Of a stretch of 64,000 nt of DNA, positions 14,501 to 26,500 are shown one piece after another; positions within the stretch are counted from its first letter, which is position 1, and every line of letters starts with the position of its first letter. The notes beneath the pieces are model-generated. The model was not told where the DNA came from. It saw only the letters and a list, made by a program, of their open reading frames with translations, and did no database searches. A program made the position numbers and the translations under genes. Location: assembly GCA_014526335.1 (NCBI GenBank), contig JACTAT010000001.1:4516596-4580595 (forward strand). Direction: 5' to 3'. This DNA comes from Chrysaora quinquecirrha. Its lineage: Eukaryota; Cnidaria; Scyphozoa; Semaeostomeae; Pelagiidae.

Positions 14501-17500
14501 GAAGTTATCAAAATTGTTATACTTTACCAGAAGGCGATCAGATATCTGTGTTGCATTAAGTGTCCCTGCGTCGGAGATCGATAATGCCGCTGTGATTGAC
14601 AAACCTTCGATATAACGACGGTCGAAAGGTTTTTGTAAATTGAATATCATCTTGCTATCAACCAATTGTCGAAGTAGCTGAAATGAAAAGAGGAGAAGGT
14701 CATAATGAAAGGGCTGTAATTGTACACTACATCAAGTAAGAAGGTTGAAGGTCGAAAGTAGATCTACTTTTAACCTTCATCTAACTTTAAGTGAAGGTCG
14801 AAAGTAGATCTACTTTAAACCTTCATCTAACTTTAAGTGAAGGTCAAAAGTAGATCTACTTTTAACCTTCATCTAACTTTAAGTGAAGGTCAAAAGTAGA
14901 TCTACTTTTAACCTTCATCTAACTTTAAGTGAAGGTCAAAAGTAGATCTACGTTCAGCCTTCATGTAACTTCTACTTTTAACCTTCAAACTTGTGAAGGT
15001 CAAAAGTAGATCTACTTTCAACCTTCATCTAACTTTAAGTGAAGGTCAAAAGTAGATCTACCTTCAACCTTCATCTAACTTTAAGTGAAGGTCAAAAGTA
15101 GATCTACTTTCAACCTTCACCTAACTTTATATGAAGGTCAAAATAGATCTACTTTTAACCTTCATCTAACTTTAAGTGAAGGTCAAAAGTAGATCTACTT
15201 TTAACCTTCATCTAACTTTAAGTGAAGGTCAAAAGTAGATCTACTTTTAACCTTCATCTAACTTTAAGTGAAGGTCAAAAGTAGATCTACTTTTAACCTT
15301 CATCTAACTTTAAGTGAAGGTCAAAAGTAGATCTACTTTTAACCTTCATCTAACTTTAAGTGAAGGTCAAAAGTAGATCTACTTTTAACCTTCATCTAAC
15401 TTTAAGTGAAGGTCAAAAGTAGATCTACTTTTAACCTTCATCTAACTTTAAGTGAAGGTCAAAAGTGGATCGACATTTAAACGTCATCTAACTTAAGTGA
15501 AGGTCAAAAGTAGATCTACTTTTAACCTTCATCTAACTTGAAGTGAAGGTCAAAAGTAGATCTACTTTTAACCTTCATCTAACTTAAAAGTGAAGGTCAA
15601 AAGTAGATCTACTTTTAACCTTCATCTAACTTAAAGTGAAGGTCAAAAGTAGATCTACTTTTAACCTTCATCTAACTTTAAGTGAAGGTCAAAAGTAGAT
15701 CTACTTTTAACCTTCATCTAACTTTAAGTGAAGGTCAAAAGTAGATCTACTTTTAACCTTCATCTAACTTTAAGTGAAGGTCAACTTTTTAACCTTCATC
15801 TAACTTAAAGTGAAGGTCAAAAGTAGATCTACTTTTAACCTTCATCTAACTTAAAGTGAAGGTCAAAAGTAGATCTACTTTTAACCTTCATCTAACTTGA
15901 AGTGAAGGTCAAAAGTAGATCTACTTTTAACCTTCATCTAACTTAAAGTGAAGGTCAAAAGTAGATCTACTTTTAACCTTCATCTAATTTGAAGTGAAGG
16001 TCAAAAGTAGATCTGCTTTTAACCGTCATCTAACTTAAAGTGAAGGTCAAAAGTAGATCTACTTTTAACCTTTATCTAACTTTAAGTGAAGGTCAAAAGT
16101 AGATTTATTTCAAACCTGAATCTAACTTTAAGTACAGGTTAAAAATAGACCTACGTCAAATCTTCACCTTAATTCAAACCTTCACAGACACGTCTCTAAA
16201 ATGGACTGTAATATGGGTCTTAAAGAAGGCCAATGTTTAGAGATTTCACTGTATTAAATGTGAAAAGCAAATGCAATCATACCTCGTTGGTTGCTTTGAA
16301 GTCCATATTCTTTGAATTTGTTGTGGCAACGTTTAGGTCATCAATAAATAGCGTCAACTTTTTGTTGTCTTCAGCGCCATATACAAATCCTGTCAAATAC
16401 GAAAATATTCTTTAGGTGTCAGCAAGATTGATAAAAGTGAAATAGAAGCAAAGAGAAACTGCTTCAAGGTTGATTAATATGTTCCGATCTCGCTCTTATC
16501 GCGACATACTACAAAAAGAAATGCTGTATAACCTCGTCATTCCTATAAGCAGATTAGACGAAAAAATGACAAAATGGTTATTTTGCGTTGTCGCTGTAGG
16601 GTTCAAGGGATCTAGGGCTCTCGAAAACAGTAGGTTTAGGTCCTTTTTGCACTAGGAAAGAAGAACGGAAACAGACAGTTCTGTGCCGGAAAAAGCGAAG
16701 ATAAGCCTTGAGATTAAGCTACTTGGTTCTGTTCCATTTTGATTACGACTCCATTCTTCTTCTGGCACTGACAAAAGCGTTCTATTTGGTTCCATATCCG
16801 AATCTCTCAGGTTCCGTTGGTATAGCTCAATTGTAAATGTAAGCAAAAAATGTTGCGTCGTACCAAGAACGGAATCAAATTCATCCTTTCGGTCTACTCA
16901 CAAGTGTAGACCGTGTCTAACTCCAAGCAAAGTTATCATACCTTGTCTGTGATACATGACATCTTCCATGAATTTCTGCAAAAGAGCAGCGGTTGTGCCA
17001 GCGGAATACGCCATTCGCTTTATTATTGTATTTTTGTTTTCTAAAAGTGAAAATTCGACTTTAGGCACAGCTAATACAACAAAAGAAACAACAAGATATT
17101 CCGCAAATAGACTTGGACCAAGTCAATTACTAATTTTCTTTTGAATTCATCTTGAACTCTTGATGTAGTCTACACAAGACTTCATGAAAAAGACTTTATG
17201 GTTGACAGCCAAAAGTACAACACACAGTAAACAAATAAACCTTAAATTACATTCTTCCCCATATTGACCGTAAATTAAACCTATTTTTCCCTAAACTGTC
17301 ATTAAACTTAAGCGACAAGCTGTGTTCTTACTGATTTAGAGTCAGTGTTCGACTACATCCCTACTAAACCATTCTGAGTGAGCGCGGTAGAGAGATTTTC
17401 TCCCTAACTATTCACAGATAATGTGTGTTTTTAAAGTGAAAAACACGTATGAATTTCAGCCTAACATCGAAATATCCTGACTAGTATGATTATGATATGA

Positions 17501-20500
17501 TTATTCAAGATACTGGATAGAGAGAAAAACAGAAGCAAGGGATGTTTTGTAAATTAAATACAAACCCCTCTGGTTGTAGAAATCATTGACCATGCAGCTT
17601 TTCCGCATCCTTTTGGGCCAATAAGCAGTATGTTTTGTTCCATCGACGATACAAGCTCCATGATAAAACGTGCTCGCATCTAGAAAAGTAAACACAAAAA
17701 TTTAGAAACTGGTCGTTATCAGAAAACATTTTCAGCCACATGGGTAGGAAATATAAGATAGTTCAACTCATAGTATCAACAGTTACCGTATCAACTGTTT
17801 CCACGAATGTTTCTTCCAGCAAATCAAGAGAGTCACCGTAAGTTATATCAGGAAGCCTAGATGCAAGGAAAAAACATTAGATTATTTAGCGCTTCGTTTA
17901 ATTGATTACTTGTTTATTTTACTATTTGATTAAGTGATTGACCGATTAATTGGATCATTGATCGCACGAATCTTAACCAGGCATGGTATAGGGATCATTA
18001 AACGGGCCAGGTTAATCAAAGAAGCTTACTGAACTACTTTGTAGTTTAACTGTTTGATTGAATGATTGACCAATGAATTGGATCATTGATTGATTACGCC
18101 TATCTTGGTCACAATAATTTAAATATCCCTATGTAACGCAGTCGCAATACATAAGGATCATTAAAATGGCTAGGTCTTTCAAAGCAGTCCTATTCTCAAT
18201 TCAATTTCAACTCGTCATTCTTTTCGCAGAGTGAACTTCTATACCTGTTTTAATAGACTTGGCTTTCATCTTTAAGAACTTGATCACTTGTCAAACTTGA
18301 ATGTGCTCGAAGCCTCGAGTTCTCCAGTTAATGAGGGAGGAGTAACACAATAAAATTACAAGAAAACAATACAAAATAGGACTCATATGTTTATGTACAC
18401 AAGTTTATGTTGCATCATTAGAATCTCTCACCTTGCTTCCCAATGATCCCACTCACCAGACTCATCAACATAATAGTCGAAAACAGAGACATAATGATCA
18501 TAATCAGGTAGGCTAAAAGAGAAACATAGTACTTTAGAAATATTACGTGAATTCAAATTAGACAACTAGCTGGCCATATCCCCCTTCTCCTCCGAAAACA
18601 ATGCTCTTTGGTAAAGTTTAAGAAAGATTTTCATGATTCCCGCGTTTTTTTCCAAAGCATTACTTATCATTCACCTTACCCACATAGTCCACCAAAGGAG
18701 GAAGAGAGATATGGAGTTAAATGAAAATCAAATGTGACTTTCCAAGCAATTCGGCAGTCATTGTAGCTTGGCAGAAGTAATATATTAATGGCAACTTATA
18801 GAATATGTATATCTGGCCAAAGAGATATTTAGTCTCGTCTAAAATCAAACGGTCTTAATAAAAAGGGCAAGCAGAGCACTTCACATAATACAGATTGATT
18901 ACAAATTGTGCTATATTTGTGCTATAACGAAACTGAAGTGATTCAATGCGTTATAACCAAACAGAAATCCGAAAACACAACTCTTAATAGCATTGGCTTT
19001 ACAGAGAGTGTAACTTTAACAGAAACCTTGAAAGCTTTATGAGAACTTGGCTTTATACAAAATGTCCACTTACGCTGTACTAACGGAGAGTAATAGCTGG
19101 CTGAAGTTCTTCTTATCTTGCTCCTTCGTTAACAAGCCACCGAAGGTCCAGATTAGAGAGAATACAAACAGCCTTTCGGTGTGCAGGTCTCCACCAAGAT
19201 CTGTATGCTCCTAAAAAGATATTGCTCGATGAAGAATCAAATGATAGATGTTACAGTTCAAATGTAATCGTGTAAAACAGAGAGCATCTGATGTTTCAAC
19301 AAAGATTTTTAGCGAAAAAATAAGTGGCGTTATGTTGGTGAAAAAAACTTAAAAACAGTTGAATGCGCAGCAAATTGGCATAGCATTACTACTGCGAGCA
19401 ATTATACCGATCAATCATTAGATCAACAAAAAAATCAAAGTTTAAGTCTTGATTTGAAATACCTGTAAGAGTGCTGAAAGCAAAGTCAAACACGACGAAA
19501 ACAGAGCAGTCTCGGAGAGTTTCAGGCATGGCCTAAAATGACAGAGACAAAAGGTTATAAAAAGAGCTATACCGACATGACTGTGCAAGTTGGTCAAGTA
19601 GCTAAAACTGTTAAAATATTATTTGGCAAATAATCTTTAGGTTAAGAGCTAATCTGACTACACATAACAGCGTGATATGATGCAGATGGAAGTCAGGCTC
19701 ATGCAAACGGCTTGAACCTGATGTGGACCTTTTTCATGTAATACACATCCATGAACCAAGAAAACATACAGAACTTTTTTCATGCTAGAATCAACGACCG
19801 ATGTCTAAGTGTGATATAGCATAGAAGACAACTTAAATCACTGTACTAAGATTCATCTGACTAGCTTCGGGGATCAAAGAAAGAGTATCATACAAAAACA
19901 TATATTATCAGAAAAAGCTTAGAGAATGTTCATGTTTATATGCATACGTAGTATTTCAGTACCTTGCCTCCTGATCAATGAAGCTGAGAACTGGATCAAC
20001 AATCTTTCCAAATGCTCGCTGTAAAATCTGAAAGATAAATAAGATAGAAACACGTTATTGGACCCATTTATGCTAAGGCCACATCACTCAAGTTAGATAG
20101 TTTACAGTGGCCTTTTCCACATGGCATTTCTAAAGGCAAATTATCCCGATCGTATTGGCTAAGACTATTCTAATAAAGGACAGCAATATCCAGATTCTCA
20201 TGTGCAGTGGTAATACTTTGCACATTTGATGAACGAAGATAGGATGATCTATTGCACATGTTGGACAATGGTATAGTTGTCATCGAAACTACAGCCAGTC
20301 ACTGAGGATAATCATTGCATTTATGATGGTACGTAAAACCAAAACCATTATGCAACAAATATAAATAAAGCAAGTAAAGCTTACATGCACTTGTTGAGTA
20401 GGCCTTCCAACTAGCCATGCATTGGCAAGTGGTCTCCAGCCAAGTACTTTGTCATCGATATACACCAAGCCCTAGAGAGATCAAATACAACATTATCAGA

Positions 20501-23500
20501 CTGCAAATGCAAAGGTAGCCAAGAAGAATGCATGTGCCTTCAAGACGCGAACAGTACATTAAAAATATTAGAGCGACGTCACCAAGCAAGTGCATTTGGA
20601 TGCCTTCATGGGACTGTAAGCCCACAGTTTAGTTATAATTGCAAAACCTACAACAACAAAACACGGAAATTATACATGATTTGAATCATACCATTCGAGA
20701 AACGACGGAAGGACTTGCATCTTGGACATCTCCAGTTTCAAATAAGATTTTCACATTGCCAGTCATCTGCAATCTTTCAACATTGGCCATCGTCAGATAC
20801 TACAATGAAGGTTGATACCAGAAAAACTCTGTTAGTTATGATTACCTTTGTGTTCTGATTTGGGAAATCGATAATATAATTTGAAAAAGGCATTTCAGAC
20901 CACTGATAGAATGAAATCGTTTGTGGATAGTTAAGAAGAGCAGAACATCTCGACATACTTAGAAGTTTATTTTTTGTCTGACATTTCTAAGACTCTGGTC
21001 CTGTATTCGATCTACAAGCTTTTTTATTTATAAGGAACCTTCCTCAAGACCTAGTTTTTAAAGTTCCTTATTTTTTTACCTCTTTTGAGGCAATTGTAGT
21101 TCAAAAGTTCCTTAATAGTTCCTTAAATTTTAACTGCACATTCAGTGTCATAACAATAACAGAGGGTCAGTTGTATGTAAGCACTACTCAAGACAACATT
21201 TAATGCATGCGTAACGTACAATTTATGTGATTTTCGACTGCAAATGAAAGGAACCGGCTTTCTAATTCTTGATTGTTTGCAGTTATAAAAGCATTCAACA
21301 TTAAAAAGTTCCTTTATGATTTTCTCTTTAGTATTATAAGTTCTTTAAATTTTTGGGCCTTCTACATGTAGGTTCCTTATAAGTGGTTCTTTATAAAAAA
21401 CGCGTGTATTAGTCAATTTTTTCAGTCTGTTACTGACGTTTATACTCTGAGAAGTATGAGAAGAAAAGAGCTTTTAAGTATGTCAAAAGATGTTTTCACT
21501 CCTTTTCTCTATCCTGAAATTCTGCACGACACAAACTTTGTGAGCATTACTGTTACGCTTTCCAACCTAATGCGAAGGAAGGGAGGTTTCCAGGTCTTAC
21601 ATCTTACCTGGCCTCGATCTAACACACTCTTCAAATTCTCACACCAAGCATCTGTGATTGGTGCATCGAAACAAAGCCAGCTTGTTGTCTTAGTTACAGT
21701 GTGCTGTTTATTAGCTCGCTTCCAAATAGAGGAAAAGACTCCGTCGGTCCAGTCTCCTGATGATTTCATCATACCAAACATCAAACTCAGGTCATCAACT
21801 GCAAGAACGTTAATGCGATCGAGTTTATGCAATCTTGATTTGTTGTTGCCATCAAGCTGTTTTGACATAGCGTATTCGTTTAATGCCTCCACTAGGTTTT
21901 CGATGCATGCTGTTTTGCCGCTGCCACCACTGCCACAGACAATAACACCTATAGCAAAAGCAAGGAAAAGAAGTATGTAATGTAACCCGCTAGCAGTAAA
22001 TTTCACTAACTTCACTACAAGCTTACTACGAGAAGCAAAGAAGTAATGTCTAAAAGTAGAATATTAGACGAGAAAGAAATCCGAACAGTGGCGTAATGGA
22101 GCCAATAGAAATTTAGTAAGATGGAGCCCTTGTGCAAGGACAGCGAAGCAAAGAGAGGTCTTTGGGGAAGGGGCCTTAAAAATTGTTGGAAATATGAACT
22201 TTAGAACCTTGAAAAAATGCACGTTACGAGTTCCTGATTACTAGCTGTTTATGGGATGGGCTTGTGAAGCCTTAAAGAAAAGTGTTGTCAGAAATCACAC
22301 AACATGAAAAAGTTGTCGGGAGCCTCTTTGGGTTTGGTCTAAACTGCGTTACACCACTAGATATTCCTAATTAGAATGGGAGAAAGGAAAGAAGGCTCAA
22401 GCTCACCTCACATGAAATAACCATCAAAATTTGCAACAAGGCAAAAGCACTTGACCTATCAAGTTATCGGTTGTTTGACTGTGCTCTTAATGACTTTTGA
22501 TTGGATGGTTAACCTATTGGCAATTGATTGAATAACTGCATACTTGTAGCTTAGGACGATATGGAAAACAAGGCTTAAAAGATAGATTGCATCCCTTACT
22601 CGTTCCAACAGGCTTTGAGAAACTATGGGTTAGTAATAAAAATTCCAAGTCTAAAGCAGTACAGAAGTTGTCAGATATATACCTTGAAAAACCTTTGATA
22701 GTTGATATAACTGAATGGCTTTAGAGATCCACGGAGAATGTGCAATCAAGCCTTTCTCTTGAACGATCTTTGTTAACACATTTTCTATTGCATGCTCCTC
22801 TTTACTCAAAGACATTGCAGTGCGATCTGAGATATTGCCAAATACGTCTTTGGCAATGGAGTAGAAGATTACTTGGTCCTTCAAATAGAATAAACACAGG
22901 TAAATTAAATTCAGGACTTTGAGTTAAGAGTTTCAGGATTGATAAGGTATAAAGAACGGCTATAGAATAAAGAAACCCTTCAATGAATCATCCGAACGAA
23001 CCAGTTACGATAGCCAGTATCTACAATCTTGGACTTAATATATTGGAACTGCTTAGTTTGCGATTAACTATATGTCTACCCAATCTCCCCTGTTATAATA
23101 CTATTTTGAATTAAATTTGCAAGCCATAGTCAAAATTGTGCGATGCAACTTGTTGATGGCACCTCTTATGAATGGAGGGCGGCTACCTACCGGCTGGCAC
23201 GTTTGCATGTTTGTAATCTCAACAATTTTTCCCATGATTGCAACTATCAAACATAACAACATCTTCAATCTCAAGAAGAAAAATTTCAATATATGTATAA
23301 GCAGGTAGAGGATTTTTGAGGAAATACTGTCGAATCGGCACATACCTCCTGTGATAGCCTCGACCCAATACATTCGACTAATGATTTCAGTACCAAAGCA
23401 TGTTCAGCTTTCACTGGTCCACTCATGGAGACGGGGGTCGCTAACTTGCGATCTTTTCCTTGAACTCTTGGACCTTGAAGATGAAATGAAGGGAACATTC

Positions 23501-26500
23501 TCAGCTCACGATGAAGATGAAGTTGTACATATTATAATCCTAGTATAGTTTTTGATTGAAATAAATTGATTTTAAGCTTGGACATATACAACAGATTTGA
23601 CACTCTATAGAACATAAACGCCAGGAACAGACTTAAACAATTGAATAAGGTTGAATTTATATCCAGATGTAGATCAAAATGTACCAATCAGAAAAGGAAG
23701 CTGAATTGGTATTGTGTTTTGAACTCATATTTTCGCTGCGCGATTAAATCATAAGCTTCTTGAAAATCTTTAAAGTTTCCCCGTCGTTCCCGTCGCTGAT
23801 GGCTATATGGAAACCAATCAGGCATTACCTGACAAAGCAAAGGTATTGACAGTAGACACTGCACTTCCACCACGATTTATCTCTGTTTCTGAGTCCGTCA
23901 TCTTCGACGTAGACAGAAGACGTCGCTGCCCTGCTCGTTTTGTTATTGAAATCAAGCTTGCCATGTTGAACAGAATGTGGCTTTTTACTGATCTAGAAAC
24001 AAAATGAGATTATGTCAAAGTATGACTTTGAATATAACAAGGTGGTAATAGATCAAACCAAAGGTCAAGATCAAGGATAAGGTCAAGGTCGAGGATAACG
24101 TGTAGGTCAAGGTTAAGGTTAAGGTCAAGGTCAAGGATAAGGTCAAGGTTGAGGATAAGGTCAAGGTCAAGGTTAAGGTTAAGGTCAAGGCAATTTTACT
24201 CACAATTGGTTCAGACAAATGTCAGCGAGTAGTTTCACTTTATCTGCAAGCATTTTGTAAGCTTTGAATCCCTGTGCCGCGAAGTGAGTCTTTATAAGGA
24301 TTGAAGCATCAGGTTTAACAAGGCTGATGATTCTGAAAGGACACAATGCATCATGGGGCGGACGGTGTCTCTCTGATGTCTCTGTAATCGTAGTGAAGAT
24401 TGCAAGGGATGGTAGAACAGTGATCTAGAAACAAATTTATAAAAAGATTAAGATGAGCATTCGAGCAAGCCTTGGAAAGCACAGCAAACAACAGCTGCAA
24501 TACTTAGGCAGGAGTAGAGATAAACATGAACATCGCTAGTTAACAGTTCCTTCATTAAGTTTTGGCAACCAATGACTAAGCACGGAAAGTTGACCTTCTT
24601 CTCTTGAGCAGGGTTGTAAGTTATGGCAAAGTGAATGCGCCTGGAAATCATTTATTAGCACAGTTTTGGAATATGAAGTATTATAAAGATATATATAAAG
24701 ATAGATTTTCAACGTGTGGCATATCCAGTAGATGGGAGTTTCAAAGTGTGGCATCTAGTAGATGGGATTCCAACCTGGACTGCATGATCAGAGAGCCAAC
24801 GACGTTTCCACTGAGCTATAGAGCCCAATGAAGTCGTCGAGTTACTCTCCAAGTCTTACATATCAAGTTATACAGCTCTTCTCCCATTTACCTTTTTGTT
24901 TATTTTATGCTGATGTTGAGCCTTCTTCAGTAGCATATATTTTTCATGAATGGCAAACACTAGGATAGATTTTTCCACAAGTGGCATACCAGAATAGACG
25001 GGATTCGAACATGGATAGCATGATCAGAGAGCTAACAACGTGCCTGTTTGGCTGAAGAGCTCAATGATATCGATCATCAAGTAACTCTCCAAGTCATACA
25101 GTCCAAGGCTCTCCTTCCATTTGGCTTTGTTTTTCGGCTATGTTGTTCTGTCTCGTTCCATAAATATTTGTATTAATTCTTCATGAATGACAAACACTAG
25201 GATAGATTTTTCCACGAGTAACATGCCTAAATAGTTGGATTCGAACCTTGACTGCATTATCAGAGCCAATAACGTTTCAACTGAGCTACTGTAAAGAGCT
25301 CAATGAAATCGTCGAGTAACTCTCCAAGTCATACAGCCCAAGGCTCTCCTCCCAGTCAGCGTGTTTCGGCTATGTTATACTGTATATAAAAGAACTATAG
25401 ATGGACAAACCTGTTGTGAATCTAATAAACAGCATGTTGGTTGATTGCTTCTCAACGCATTTAAGATATGCTGTACATAATAAGATATCACAGACAATAT
25501 TTTACTTGAGGCTTGATGCAACTCATCAAATAAGCACCAAGAAGCTTCCTGAATAAAGTAAGAGTTACAATTAGATACTCGACGAGGTATTTGGCAAATA
25601 TTACGTCCAAAAAATGAGACTAATTGATAACAGGCTGCCCGTCGGTTTCACAGATGCTTGTTTCGAAGCAGGTTGACACAATAATTGATTCGGTGCAACG
25701 ACTGTGTCTTATCTGCCATTATGTGTCGTTGCTCTGAATCAATATTTTGCAAAACTCTTTTTTGTTGGCAAAATTAAGATAATCTGTTAGTCAGGCCTAG
25801 TTCAGACGTATTTTCGGAGTTGCGAAAACCCTGACACAGCCGTTGTAAATGTCTGAACCATTCGGCGATTTTAGCATGAGCAAAAATCTTAGCACGACAC
25901 CCATTTTGGAATGCCACTTGGCAGTGACCTGACACAAGCACAGCGTTTATTCAGAAAGGGAGACATTGCCGTGCCAAAACTCGTGAACGAACTTGACTAC
26001 TAGGACCAAGCTCCTCGTCATATTTGCAAGCACGACGGACAGAATTTTCAATAAGACCAAGATAGTGTAAAGAAAATAGGTACGACAAGGGGTCTGAATC
26101 AGTTTCTGTGTCAAGTACCCAGCATGTCATGCCAGAATATTACTGATCGTCTCAGATGTCATAACGGTCTCAATTTGAGATTCACACACAAGATGAATAG
26201 AGGGCCATTTTTCACGCACCTGTGCAACGCCAGTAAAAATCCTTCCAAAAGCATTTATATCCATTGATGAGAGACAGCTGATTGAGATCAGAAACTTGCC
26301 AAATAGATGTGACAGACCCTAAAAATCGACAAAAGGTAATAAAATAAAATAAAAGAAAAAGAAATAAAAGAAATAAAATAAAATATATAGTTATCTTGGC
26401 GTTGCAAGGTAAGAAATAATTGTAAAGTTACATGGCATATTAGGCATCATTGTGCAAAAATGATTAACAACTCAAATTCAAGTTGCTTCTCACTAAACGC

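Noticed and set aside
14741..16165. Possible CRISPR-like regular array
   Set aside because: Units are contiguous without unique spacers, and the genome is eukaryotic.
21456..21980. 174-codon plus-strand frame opposite AAA2
   Set aside because: Shadow of exon 45, which carries the clear dynein P-loop on the minus strand.
23688..23873. Open frame with RRERRGNFKDFQEAYDLIAQ next to exon 42
   Set aside because: Exons 42 and 43 join directly in phase 1, and including this segment breaks the frame.
24448..24651. Frame starting RIHFAITYNPAQ, faintly like the dynein FITMNPG motif
   Set aside because: Exon 41 at 24204-24424 already supplies this part of AAA1 and joins exon 40 in phase; the rest of the frame has no dynein similarity.
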